NCBI GenBank assembly: GCA_030693535.1
Contig: JAUYAL010000046.1
Span: 84,807 to 148,806, forward strand
Reading direction: 5' to 3'
DNA: 64,000 nucleotides
Origin: Methylotenera sp.
Lineage (GTDB): Bacteria > Pseudomonadota > Gammaproteobacteria > Burkholderiales > Methylophilaceae
The translations under genes and the position numbers were made by a program. This document shows, piece by piece, positions 1 to 8,412 of the stretch. The notes under the pieces were generated by a model. That model did no database searches. It had not been told where the DNA came from and was given only the letters and a program-made list of their open reading frames with translations. The stretch's first letter is position 1. Each line of letters starts with the position of its first letter.

Positions 1-139
1 AAGCGGTAGCATTTTGTGGTGAACGGGAATGCTCCTGCGAGTCTGACCCAAATGGATTAGAAATGCCAATCAAGCTACATGAAGGTAATGTGACTAATAA
101 AGCTATCATAAGGATCAGTTTGTTTTTTTGGTTTACCAT
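1..139 (-). CDS. Lipoprotein, 3' part outside window
   Basis: The first 46 codons of a minus-strand gene run off the left edge. They start MVNQKNKLILMIALLVTLPS and continue with Cys, which gives a basic n-region, a hydrophobic helix and a lipobox (LPSC). The product is therefore probably an outer- or inner-membrane lipoprotein processed by signal peptidase II. The mature part seen (about 23 residues) is Ser/Asn-rich linker without a recognisable domain. The gene is divergent from the FecR-domain gene across about 220 bp. Function cannot be told from the fragment. Confidence 0.7.
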   Translation of the reverse strand, partial: MVNQKNKLILMIALLVTLPSCSLIGISNPFGSDSQEHSRSPQNATA

Positions 140-360
140 AGTCGAGCCTGAGTGATTTAAAAAATAAAAATTTGAATGTACTTATTTTGCCATTACGCGA
201 AATATGTAGCAATCGTAAAACTAAATTGACCTCAACAGCATGATGTAGAAAATTATAGTATGTTGATATACTCCTAATGTGTTCTCATTAATTAATGTTA
301 TTAAAACTGTACCAGCATAATTGCTGATTCAATCATTACTAAATAGTCTTAAGGCTAAAT

Positions 361-1137
361 ATGTTTAAAAAATACTTGTTTTTATTGTTAGGGTTACAGC
401 TACTACTTGTAGCAGGAAGCGCCTTTGCAAATGAGCTTGCTGGAGTAATTGAGCGCATGCAGGGCAACGCACAAATTATCAGCAGTGGCAGCCAAAAATT
501 GCTATCAGTCAAGGCGGAAGTGTTTCAAGGTGACCAGATTACCACAGGAAATGATACCGAATTACTTATTCGCATGACAGATGGTGCGGTATTGGCAGTG
601 CGTCCAAACTCTAACTTAACTATTACCGAATTTCATTTTAACAACAAAGATAGCACTAACGACAATGTGTTGATTAAGTTAGTAAAGGGCGGCTTTCGTG
701 CAGTTACAGGGGCTATTGGCAAAAAGAACCCGCAGAAAGTGAAATTTAATACACCAGCTGCTACCATCGGTATCAGAGGGACAGATTTTGAGGTTGCTGT
801 ATTAGAAGATAATAAAAAAGGCGCTGAACCAGGCACTTATAACAAAGTGTTTCAGGGCGCAACTTACATAGAAAATAACCAAGGTAATCGTGTGGAAGTA
901 GGGCCGAATCAAGCTGCATTTTCACCAGCAAATGCACTACAGATGGCCCAGCAATTTGGCTTATTAAAGCAAGTTCCCAATGTGTTTTTTAATGGTAAAT
1001 ACGATAATTTATTAGACTTATTGCAACAAGAAGCATTAAACCGTTTAAATAGCGAACTTGCTAATAAAATACCAGGTGCGGCACTACCAAGTGAGCTAAA
1101 AAACCTAATCCCTAAACTTAGTGATATGTTTAAATAG
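361..1137 (+). CDS. Secreted FecR-domain protein
   Basis: A 258-aa protein with a clear Sec signal peptide (about residues 1-23, cut after AFA) and a FecR domain over about residues 45-160. The hallmark ATIGIRGTDFEV lies near residue 135. The C-terminal third is a Gln/Asn/Leu-rich helical tail with no known domain. FecR domains occur in anti-sigma regulators, but stand-alone secreted FecR proteins like this one lack the cytoplasmic anti-sigma part, and no FecI sigma factor or FecA receptor is adjacent. A periplasmic or surface structural/binding role is more likely than ferric-citrate signalling. An AAGG-type ribosome site precedes the ATG. It converges on the tsaC-like gene with an 11-bp gap. 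Confidence 0.85.
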   Translation: MFKKYLFLLLGLQLLLVAGSAFANELAGVIERMQGNAQIISSGSQKLLSVKAEVFQGDQITTGNDTELLIRMTDGAVLAVRPNSNLTITEFHFNNKDSTNDNVLIKLVKGGFRAVTGAIGKKNPQKVKFNTPAATIGIRGTDFEVAVLEDNKKGAEPGTYNKVFQGATYIENNQGNRVEVGPNQAAFSPANALQMAQQFGLLKQVPNVFFNGKYDNLLDLLQQEALNRLNSELANKIPGAALPSELKNLIPKLSDMFK

Positions 1138-1148
1138 AAGGTTAATTA

Positions 1149-2126
1149 TTAGCTTTCCACATAGCCGGCACGAGTTAGCCTGTCTAATACCGCTGACCAC
1201 GCTGGCCCGTTGGGTGGCAATTCAACCAATAGACGGTCTACTTTTAGCGCATCCAACTGATGCAGTGCACTATACAATTGCTCAGCAACCTCAGCAGGTA
1301 AACTAGGTAATTGTATTAACGTGCATTTTGGCCTTGCCCCCTCACCAATCAAAAGAGCTGCACATTTCAAGCCAGATTGAGTTAATGTCTCACAATATTG
1401 CAAGAGGGAAGCTTTATCTTTAAATAGCAATAGCGGTGTGTGCGGTGAATAATGTAACGCATGCTGCCCAGGCGCTTTAGGCGTTACCATTTGAACGATT
1501 TCAATAGCTTCATTTTTTTTCTGTTGAGGTAATCCAGTTATTTTTTCAATATCCGCCTCACTAATTATGCCTGGTCTTAACAATTGCCATTGTCCGCTAT
1601 CAGTCACGCTCACAATGGTAGATTCAATCCCTACTTGGCATGCGCCACCATCTAATACAGGTATACTTTCTCCCAACCCATCCTCCACATGTGCTGCTGT
1701 TGTTGGGCTGAGTTGAGTAAATAAATTTGCAGATGGCGCAGCTACACTCAAATTACTCATTTTCAATAAAGCTAACGCTACAGGATGGTTCGGCACACGT
1801 AGTGCGATAGTCGGCTCTCCGCCACGCACCACAAGCGATACATGTTTTTTAGCTGGTAAAATCAAGGTTAACGCACCAGGCCAAAAAGATTTAGCTAACT
1901 TTACTGCAAGCTCTGGAAATGTTTCGGCCCAATCTGCCACCTGACTAATATCGCAAATATGAACAATCAATGGGTGATCTGCTGGACGCTGCTTAATCGA
2001 AAATATCTTCTGTAATGCCACATCATTAGTCGCATCTGCCGCCAAGCCGTAAACAGTCTCGGTTGGAATGGCGACAACTTCACCATTTCGAAGCATTGCT
2101 ACTGCATCTTCTAAACTAACACGCAT
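1149..2126 (-). CDS. tsaC: Threonylcarbamoyl-AMP synthase, Sua5-type
   Basis: A 325-aa enzyme that makes threonylcarbamoyl-AMP from Thr, bicarbonate and ATP, the first step of the t6A37 modification of ANN-decoding tRNAs. The YrdC catalytic domain spans about residues 1-195: the N-terminal IPTETVYGLAADA segment, the KQRPADHPL nucleotide/Thr-binding motif and the SANLF segment are all visible. A Sua5 C-terminal domain follows (about 215-325). The length fits Sua5 (about 320-350 aa) rather than the short 190-aa TsaC/YrdC, so the long paralogue is the better name. No Shine-Dalgarno is obvious at the chosen ATG. Confidence 0.9.
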   Translation of the reverse strand: MRVSLEDAVAMLRNGEVVAIPTETVYGLAADATNDVALQKIFSIKQRPADHPLIVHICDISQVADWAETFPELAVKLAKSFWPGALTLILPAKKHVSLVVRGGEPTIALRVPNHPVALALLKMSNLSVAAPSANLFTQLSPTTAAHVEDGLGESIPVLDGGACQVGIESTIVSVTDSGQWQLLRPGIISEADIEKITGLPQQKKNEAIEIVQMVTPKAPGQHALHYSPHTPLLLFKDKASLLQYCETLTQSGLKCAALLIGEGARPKCTLIQLPSLPAEVAEQLYSALHQLDALKVDRLLVELPPNGPAWSAVLDRLTRAGYVES

Positions 2127-2235
2127 ATAAAACTAACATCTGACTCAAAATGCTATTTTACATCTTATACTAGTTTTCGATAGCAATTCAAAGGTGATGC
2201 GCTAAAATAGCACATCACAACCATTTAAAGAAATC

Positions 2236-2580
2236 ATGATGAATCAAGCGACCGTTAATCAAATCAGTGTAGAAAGCAATCCTGCACAAGCGCGTTTAGA
2301 CGCACTCAATGTAAGCAAATGGCCGACTTGGCAAAAAGAAGTTTCTGTATTCCCTTGGACGTTTCTGGAACAAGAAGTCGCATATATTTTAGAAGGTGAA
2401 TGTATCATCACGCCAACAGGTGGTGCACCTGTTAATTTTGGCAAAGGTGATTTAGTGACTTTTCCTGCTGGCATTACAGCTAACTGGGAAGTAAAAAAAC
2501 CATTACATAAGCATTACAAATTAGATGGCAACATCATCACGCAAACGTTTAGACGCATTAAAGCTGCCTTAAAGCTCTAA
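2236..2580 (+). CDS. Cupin domain protein (DUF861 type)
   Basis: A 114-aa single-domain cupin. It shows WTFLEQEVAYILEGECIITP, then FGKGDLVTFPAG and a C-terminal HKHYKL, matching the small DUF861/Cupin_3 family whose larger relatives include ureidoglycine aminohydrolase. The usual cupin metal ligands are only partly present (a Glu in the first motif, few His), so catalysis is doubtful and substrate unknown. Two consecutive ATGs (2236 and 2239) are both possible starts. It is monocistronic, with a strong palindrome 57 bp downstream that may end transcription. Confidence 0.8.
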   Translation: MMNQATVNQISVESNPAQARLDALNVSKWPTWQKEVSVFPWTFLEQEVAYILEGECIITPTGGAPVNFGKGDLVTFPAGITANWEVKKPLHKHYKLDGNIITQTFRRIKAALKL

Positions 2581-2636
2581 TTTATAGCTACTCCATAATA
2601 ATTCGTCATTCTGAACCAAAGCTTGGCATCAGCGCA

Positions 2637-2724
2637 GAATATATGCGCTAAAGCGCATATATTCATGGGAGAAGCCTAGCGAAGAATCCATGTTTTTATG
2701 ATGTGTAAACTGCTGGATTCTTCG
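2637..2724. repeat. Double palindromic repeat element
   Basis: Two inverted repeats lie back to back. The first is a perfect 12-bp stem with a TAAA loop (2637-2648 and 2653-2664, GAATATATGCGC arms). The second is CGAAGAATCCA at 2680-2690 paired with TGGATTCTTCG at 2714-2724. They form the only structure in the roughly 410-bp gene-free stretch 2581-2990. The form is that of a dispersed REP-like intergenic element, which may also terminate the cupin transcript. Confidence 0.6.
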
Positions 2725-2990
2725 TTTTACTCAAGAATGAAGGACAATAATTTGCGACAACGTCGGAATATTCAACGGAACAGCTACATTTAAACAGATT
2801 CACTAAAAATTAGCTTATTTCGATACTCGCCCTATTTTGGATGCACATTTTCTTTTAGCAACACAATTTCTTGGGATTATGAGTATCGCCTTGATTATGC
2901 GACGCTGGGCGTTTCTAGTATGCTAGGAATAGTTGCTAGTTTCTAATATTGCATCTATCCCGGTTACCCAATGGTTTCCGGGTTACAAGC

Positions 2991-3425
2991 TTAAACTGCT
3001 ATTTTTTTGCACTCTTTAGCGCACGCAGCACAACTTTCACCACAGGTTTTGCAAGCTTCATGTTTGTTTGAATGTTTCTTACATTCGTCTTCACATTTAT
3101 TGCAGGCATCCATGGCGATTGCAGCTAGTTTAGGCAGGTAGGCAGATTCTTGATTAGCAAGCGCTTGTAGCGAAGTGCATAACGCAAGCATTTGATTCAC
3201 ACTTTTAGCGCAAGCTGCCATGTCTTTATCACCCTGACCCAACAGATATAAACAATGATTCAGGCAGACCTGACCTTTTTGTATACAATCTGCAGCAGCA
3301 GAAATCAAGCCAGCGTTAGTAGCCATACTATGGTGATGGTGTTCCATTTCCGCAGCTTGTGCTCTACCAACGACTGCAGCTCCAGCTAAAGCAACGCCTC
3401 CTAATAAAATTTCTCTTCTATTCAT
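2991..3425 (-). CDS. Csp1-like four-helix copper storage protein
   Basis: A 144-aa protein with a twin-arginine-like leader (NRREILLGG, then an Ala/Val-rich h-region ending AQA at about residue 24), so it is probably exported folded. The mature part carries 13 cysteines in CxxC, CxxxC and CxxxCxxC arrangements on predicted helices, typical of the DUF326/Csp four-helix bundle that stores many Cu(I) ions inside the bundle. Csp1 of Methylosinus trichosporium also has 13 Cys and a Tat leader. A His-rich patch (HHHH) follows the leader. Copper storage in the periplasm is the likely role. The ATG has a GAGGATAAT ribosome site. Confidence 0.88.
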   Translation of the reverse strand: MNRREILLGGVALAGAAVVGRAQAAEMEHHHHSMATNAGLISAAADCIQKGQVCLNHCLYLLGQGDKDMAACAKSVNQMLALCTSLQALANQESAYLPKLAAIAMDACNKCEDECKKHSNKHEACKTCGESCAACAKECKKIAV

Positions 3426-3517
3426 AACATTATCCTCAACTAGTTTATCTAGAATGCCTAAGTATAGTACTGGTGGTAAATTACTGCCATTAGAATAGCT
3501 TAAATTTTATTTGATCT

Positions 3518-3634
3518 GAGATTGCCCCTTAGACGAGAAAGTGCATAAAACTCCGTTCGCGGTGAGCTTATCGAAGGGTAATTCATGTTTCGACAAGCTC
3601 ACCGCGAACGGGTATTTGGCTAATGGACAATCTC
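3518..3634. repeat. Long REP-like inverted repeat
   Basis: Arms of 23 bp at 3553-3575 and 3589-3611 (CCGTTCGCGGTGAGCTTATC and onward) match with one mismatch around a 13-bp loop. An outer, less perfect pair (3518-3531 with 3621-3634, GAGATTG core) extends the hairpin. The GAGCTTxTCGAA core is like intergenic repeats scattered through many proteobacterial genomes. It lies about 100 bp downstream of the TonB receptor stop and could also act as its terminator. The rest of 3426-3732 shows no gene. Confidence 0.7.
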
Positions 3635-3732
3635 GGTTAATTGATGGTCTAAAATCGGACTCGCCATTATGCTACTTGTATTGCTATAGAGATTTGCTAT
3701 TTTAGGCTAACTATTTTTGTTGGCATAACTCG

Positions 3733-5850
3733 CTAAAAATCTGCCCGCGCACCAATCATGAGTGCGCGTTCACCTGCAGGTGAAATGTCTTTTAAGAAAG
3801 AGGCGTGTTCGCGTATCTCATCATTGAGCAAGTTGTTGGCTTTCGCAAATAGTTCTACATTTAATTTTGTAGGCAGTTTGTATGCCAGTAATGCTGTGAC
3901 GTTGGTGTAACCATCGGTATTCAGTTCGTTGGTCGCAGTGTTGTTTTGCTTAAATGCGCGCAATACGTCTAAGCGTGCACTGAAGCTATTGAGACGATAT
4001 TGCAAGCCAGCGCCGAGTCTTAACGGTGAGATCCGTGGCAAATAGGCATTGTTACGCTTGTCTTTAGCGTGCACATAGTCGCCACGTACGGTCAGGTCCA
4101 GATTGTCGGTGAGGTTGAATTTACCTTCGGCTTCCAGCCCTTTAAAAGTAGCGGGAATAGCGCCAAATCTAGCTTCTGGCAAAATATCCTCGCCAGAACC
4201 ATCTGCGACACCATCATTATCACCATCAATTGGATTAAGTTCACCATCCATTCCGCGAGAATTTCCTGTATCAAACAATCCAATAAAATTATTGAACCGC
4301 GTGTAATACGCGCCTAAGCTGAAGCTATTTTTTGCATCTTTCCAGCGTAATTGCGCATCGATACCATTAGAGCGTTCTTTATTAAAATTGACATTGCCGA
4401 CTTCATATTGCCCCGTTGCTACATGTGCGCCGTTGGCATAGAGCTCAAAGTAACTTGGGGCACGTTCGGTGTGCGATAGATTGCTGGTGACTGACCAGTT
4501 ATCATTAAGTTTATATAACCCCCCTAAGGCAAAACTATTGGGATTGAAGCTGTTATTTTGTCCCGCACCAAAGTTTGGATTCGCACTGTCTTTTGAATCT
4601 ACTTGGCTATGCCCCAATCGGCCGCCAAAAGTAATTTTATGTTCATTAATCCCCAACTCTTCATATAGATACAGTGCCTGATTCTGCGTGTTGACACTTG
4701 GGACAAAGGCTTCATTGCCTAGTGCTTCAAAATTGGTATTGCTAAACTGGTAACCAAACACACCGCTAATGTTCCCAACTTTGGCATGCCCTGCTTCAAT
4801 GCTGCCTTCCAATCCGCGGTTTGTAAAAGTGGTGCCGACTTCGCTACCCTCTAACTCGCTGTGCTCATAATCGGTATGCGCCATACGCACCTTCACACGA
4901 TTGATAATGGTGCCCAAATCGGTAAACTCGGTGGCCAAGTCCCAGCGGTCACTCTTCATGTCGATGGTCACGCCTTCTTCTGCGACCACACCATAATTGT
5001 TATTCAAGGTTGAGTATGAAAGCCCGATATAGCCGTTATCAAATGTGAGTGAGGCACCTAATGCGCCACCATCACCTTCTGATGCACTATTAGCTAACTT
5101 GCCACGATTTTCACGCGGGGTGCCATCAGCCCTATTTTTTCGACTGGATACGGCATGTCCAGGAATATCTAAATCGCTAGTTTTGCGAGTATAGGCATCG
5201 GCGTGGATTGCAAATTGACCATTACCAGCATCAATGACTGCAGCCCCATTGCGTGTGCTATCTGGGCCACCAAAGCGCGCTTCTGCACGGCCAGTAACGC
5301 CATTCAATTGTTCTTTGGGTATACGGTGGTCAATCGCATTGACTACCCCACCCATTGCACTACCACCATAAAGCAAGGCAGCAGGTCCGCGTACCACATC
5401 AATTTGCTCAATGATGAGCGGGTCTATACCTACAGCATGGTCAAAGCTCAGGCTAGAAGCATCTAAGATGCCTACGCCATTTTGCATGATGCGAACCCGT
5501 TCACCATCGAGACCACGTATGACTGGGCGTGAAGCATTGGGACCGAATTGTGTCGCCGTTACACCGGGAATGCCATTAAGCGTCTCCCCCAGCGTGCCTT
5601 CACGACGCAAGCTGAGTTCTCGACCGCTCAATACTGATACTGGTACAACCAGTTCGTCAGAACCAACGCCGAGCGGGTTGCCAGTGACGGCTATAGAAGG
5701 CAGGTTAATTGTAGTGGCCGTTTCTTCGGCAATAGCATGGCTAATGAATAGGCAACTGAGTGCCAACGCGATAGATTTCGGGGCGAATATGGTGTGCACT
5801 TGCGCTGCATGCAGCTTATCGCGCAAGTGTGAGTGTTGTTTGTTGCTCAT
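3733..5850 (-). CDS. TonB-dependent outer-membrane receptor, ZnuD-like
   Basis: A 705-aa receptor from the ATG at 5850, which has a GAGG ribosome site; the longer open frame up to 5901 lacks one. Signal peptide about residues 10-43, then a plug domain (NGIPGVTATQFGPNASRPVI, IEQIDVVRGPAALLYG, AMGGVVNAID) and a 22-strand-type barrel ending in the obligatory C-terminal Phe (RADF). The plug resembles zinc/haem receptors of the Neisseria ZnuD type more than ferric-siderophore receptors. Being next to a small His/Cys-rich secreted protein and near a copper store suggests uptake of a metal ion, but zinc versus copper cannot be settled from sequence. Confidence 0.88.
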   Translation of the reverse strand: MSNKQHSHLRDKLHAAQVHTIFAPKSIALALSCLFISHAIAEETATTINLPSIAVTGNPLGVGSDELVVPVSVLSGRELSLRREGTLGETLNGIPGVTATQFGPNASRPVIRGLDGERVRIMQNGVGILDASSLSFDHAVGIDPLIIEQIDVVRGPAALLYGGSAMGGVVNAIDHRIPKEQLNGVTGRAEARFGGPDSTRNGAAVIDAGNGQFAIHADAYTRKTSDLDIPGHAVSSRKNRADGTPRENRGKLANSASEGDGGALGASLTFDNGYIGLSYSTLNNNYGVVAEEGVTIDMKSDRWDLATEFTDLGTIINRVKVRMAHTDYEHSELEGSEVGTTFTNRGLEGSIEAGHAKVGNISGVFGYQFSNTNFEALGNEAFVPSVNTQNQALYLYEELGINEHKITFGGRLGHSQVDSKDSANPNFGAGQNNSFNPNSFALGGLYKLNDNWSVTSNLSHTERAPSYFELYANGAHVATGQYEVGNVNFNKERSNGIDAQLRWKDAKNSFSLGAYYTRFNNFIGLFDTGNSRGMDGELNPIDGDNDGVADGSGEDILPEARFGAIPATFKGLEAEGKFNLTDNLDLTVRGDYVHAKDKRNNAYLPRISPLRLGAGLQYRLNSFSARLDVLRAFKQNNTATNELNTDGYTNVTALLAYKLPTKLNVELFAKANNLLNDEIREHASFLKDISPAGERALMIGARADF

Positions 5851-5922
5851 GTGGTGAATCCTCAAAAAATAGCAGTTGCCCAGCTGTGTTTTTGTTAACA
5901 CTAGACTGAGAAATAAAAAAGA

Positions 5923-6237
5923 TTAAATGCTAATTTTTTGAGGCGGGGCGCGGGCTGCGTAAGCAGTTTGAAGAGGTGTTTCAGTTTTAAAGTAATCGCT
6001 TGATATCGCTTCAAAGCGTCCTTCAAAACTTTGTAATGTAAATGATGTTGATTGTAATGCGCTGGCTACTTGTGAGTAGCTAATACATTTTTCACATTGT
6101 TCGGCTGGTGCACTTTCATCTTGCTGAGTATGCTTTGCAATATCGTTTAAATGGCTTACTTCATGCGCAGAAATACCTACTTGCGTGAAAACAAATAAGA
6201 AAACTAATGCTAAATTAAGCGTTAAGCGTTGCAACAT
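5923..6237 (-). CDS. Small secreted metal-binding-like protein (DUF2946-like)
   Basis: A 104-aa protein counted from the ATG at 6237; the frame is open to a TTG at 6267, but only the ATG start gives a clean signal peptide (about residues 1-24, cut near ISA). The mature part has HEVSHLND, a CEKC pair and a C-terminal AYAARAPP. The His cluster, CxxC and ARAPP tail recall DUF2946-type small proteins that sit beside TonB-dependent metal receptors. It lies between nnrS and the receptor on the same strand (51- and 72-bp gaps) and probably belongs to the receptor unit. Metal delivery or sensing is inferred. Confidence 0.7.
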   Translation of the reverse strand: MLQRLTLNLALVFLFVFTQVGISAHEVSHLNDIAKHTQQDESAPAEQCEKCISYSQVASALQSTSFTLQSFEGRFEAISSDYFKTETPLQTAYAARAPPQKISI

Positions 6238-6288
6238 GCTCTGAATATTAGCAGACTTTATGCACAAATGCTAAGAACTATCTCCAAC

Positions 6289-7506
6289 TTACCCAAAAGT
6301 ACCATCAGCCCTAGGTTTAACTAATATTGGCGTATAGACTACAACAAAAAATGCAAAACCCAATATCCATAAAATGGCAGCTACTAGTACCGAACCTGAG
6401 TAAAACTGCATAGTAAACATCGGCATTACTACGCGAAATAACATACTGGCAATAATGCTAGCAAAAGCCATGCCTAACCACCGAGATGGCTTTCTGATAT
6501 CTCGGCCAGTATGACCCAAAGCAACTCGCGACATCATACTGAGAGTCATCAAGCCAATTCCGCCGATGGTAAAAATATGTAAGGTCAAAATAGATAAACT
6601 GCTGTATTGCGCTTGCAATCCATAAAACAGAAAACCAAAATTTATCAGCCAAGCTGATAAATATAAACTCCATAACAGCGGCACACGCCATATACCGGCG
6701 GCACACCAATTAAATAATCGATAACCATTAAGTACAAATAGCGAAAAAGCGAATATTGATGTTAAGTAGGGTATTTTTATAAAAATAGCGTTCAAGAATA
6801 ATGCGATAAAGATTACTAATATACTGATGTCTAGCCATTTGTATTGTTTTAACTGAACTCGGCGTTCAGTGTCTCGTGTTTCCACACCACGTTCAATAAA
6901 AAATGGAATAACCCGTCGACCAATCATTAAAATCAGGCTGATAAAGAGCAATATTGCACCATTAATAGCATAGGTCATCCCTCCAGTAATCACGCCAAAG
7001 CACCCTAAATAAAAAGTCAGGTTACCTATCCATAACAGCATGACTTTACCTACCACCGCAAGCTGCATCCATTGCTTAGCTTTAATGATGGGCATGGCTA
7101 TTGCAACAATTAACATCAGTCCAAACAGCAAATCAGCAACAGCAACCCAAACTAACAGTGTTGTTCCAAACAAGAATAACACTCTGGCTGTGACCCAAAG
7201 TGCAAACAGGACCATCAATGATCGCCCATATAGCGTTGGTAAACCTGTCCAGTTTTTAACAGCGGTTAGTAGAAAGCCAGCAACGACAGCCAACCCGTAG
7301 CCATAAAGCATTTCATGAGCATGCCATTGGCTGATAGAAATATTTGTGATACTGACACTAATGTAAGAAAAATAAATTAGCATCCACGATGCAATTGAAA
7401 TAACCGAAAAAACACTCGCGCCTAAAAAAAATGGGCGGAAACCAAGATTAAACAACGCGAATTGCTTCATGTCTTTTTGATTGGATGGATTGATCTGAAT
7501 TTGCAT
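6289..7506 (-). CDS. nnrS: NnrS family haem-copper membrane protein
   Basis: A 405-aa, roughly 12-helix inner-membrane protein of the NnrS family, whose characterised members bind haem and copper and help cells withstand nitric oxide. Family marks are GFRPFFLGA near residue 28, WHAHEMLYGYG near residue 63 and LHIFTIGGIGLMTLSMMSRVALGHTGR near residue 310; conserved His lie in the last two. The downstream small secreted protein and TonB receptor are on the same strand, so this may be the first gene of a short metal-linked operon. I looked for an FNR-type site upstream and did not find a convincing one. Confidence 0.9.
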   Translation of the reverse strand: MQIQINPSNQKDMKQFALFNLGFRPFFLGASVFSVISIASWMLIYFSYISVSITNISISQWHAHEMLYGYGLAVVAGFLLTAVKNWTGLPTLYGRSLMVLFALWVTARVLFLFGTTLLVWVAVADLLFGLMLIVAIAMPIIKAKQWMQLAVVGKVMLLWIGNLTFYLGCFGVITGGMTYAINGAILLFISLILMIGRRVIPFFIERGVETRDTERRVQLKQYKWLDISILVIFIALFLNAIFIKIPYLTSIFAFSLFVLNGYRLFNWCAAGIWRVPLLWSLYLSAWLINFGFLFYGLQAQYSSLSILTLHIFTIGGIGLMTLSMMSRVALGHTGRDIRKPSRWLGMAFASIIASMLFRVVMPMFTMQFYSGSVLVAAILWILGFAFFVVVYTPILVKPRADGTFG

Positions 7507-7600
7507 ATTGACCTAATATTTTGTGGAATTTTTAAATTTACGTCGATAATGATAACTTCACTATTCAATCAACATCTTGATACAGCGCAAGATTAATCAA

Positions 7601-8221
7601 ATGAATACCTACAAGATTAACTTTAACGAAGCGACTGACAGCCTTGCCCGCTTAGATGCAGACTGGGCAAATCTAATTAACACTGTTGGCCCGTGTATCT
7701 TAGAGGCAAAACCTGAGCGTGAACCTTACGAAGCATTGATTCGCGCAGTTGCTTACCAGCAACTCCACGCCAAAGCCGGCGATGCTATTATCAAAAGGCT
7801 GCTTAACATATACGGCAGTTCCTTCCCTACACCTGCTCAATTAATAGCAACTGAATTTGTTGCGCTAAGAGCTTGTGGATTTTCGGCGCGTAAAATTGAT
7901 ACCATTCAAGGTATCGCGCAAGGCGCATTAAGTGGGCTAGTGCCTTCACGTCTAGAAGCAGATGCAATGACTGACAAACTGTTAATCGATCAATTAATTA
8001 AGCTAAAAGGTATCGGACAATGGACTGTTGAAATGTTACTGATGTTTACATTAGCGCGTATAGACATACTTCCTGCAGATGATTTTGCTATAGTAGAAGG
8101 CTATAAACGCCTTAAAAAACTAGATGTTGCACCTAAACGAAAAGAAATCGCTCAAATTGGCGAGGCATGGAGCCCATATCGCACCATCGCGAGCTGGTAT
8201 TTATGGAGAGTGCCGAAATAA
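7601..8221 (+). CDS. DNA-3-methyladenine glycosylase II (AlkA-like)
   Basis: A 206-aa HhH-GPD base-excision repair enzyme. The helix-hairpin-helix LKGIGQWTVEML is at about residues 135-146, and the catalytic Asp is D161 in LPADDF, equivalent to E. coli AlkA Asp238. It lacks the N-terminal AlkA domain of the 282-aa E. coli protein, as in the short AlkA/MAG types common in bacteria. It removes alkylated purines from DNA. Start at the ATG (7601) is preferred to an in-frame TTG at 7577. It is divergent from nnrS. Confidence 0.9.
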   Translation: MNTYKINFNEATDSLARLDADWANLINTVGPCILEAKPEREPYEALIRAVAYQQLHAKAGDAIIKRLLNIYGSSFPTPAQLIATEFVALRACGFSARKIDTIQGIAQGALSGLVPSRLEADAMTDKLLIDQLIKLKGIGQWTVEMLLMFTLARIDILPADDFAIVEGYKRLKKLDVAPKRKEIAQIGEAWSPYRTIASWYLWRVPK

Positions 8222-8412
8222 CAAACTAGAATTGGTTAGTGCGCCTAATATATATCGGCAGAGTCACACTAGGTCAATGACGACTCATCGAGCTATTTGC
8301 ATAGCCTTACTGCCTTATTCTCTGCACTAACAAATATTTTACAAGCTTATTGATTGTACTGAACATTAATTTTTAGATCTATTCTACATTTACCTTAAAC
8401 TACCAGTCTCTC

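Noticed and set aside
2820..2946. Plus-strand frame with WDYEYRLDYATLGVSSMLG, resembling a barrel-protein fragment
   Set aside because: Only about 40 codons, no start or ribosome site, and I could not tie it to a family; may be a relic but unsupported.
5411..5857. 148-codon plus-strand frame inside the TonB receptor
   Set aside because: Antisense to the signal and plug coding region; no ribosome site and no recognisable domain.
7507..7600. TTGAT and ATCAA half-sites suggesting an FNR box between nnrS and the glycosylase gene
   Set aside because: The half-sites are 14 bp apart instead of four, so they do not form an FNR site.
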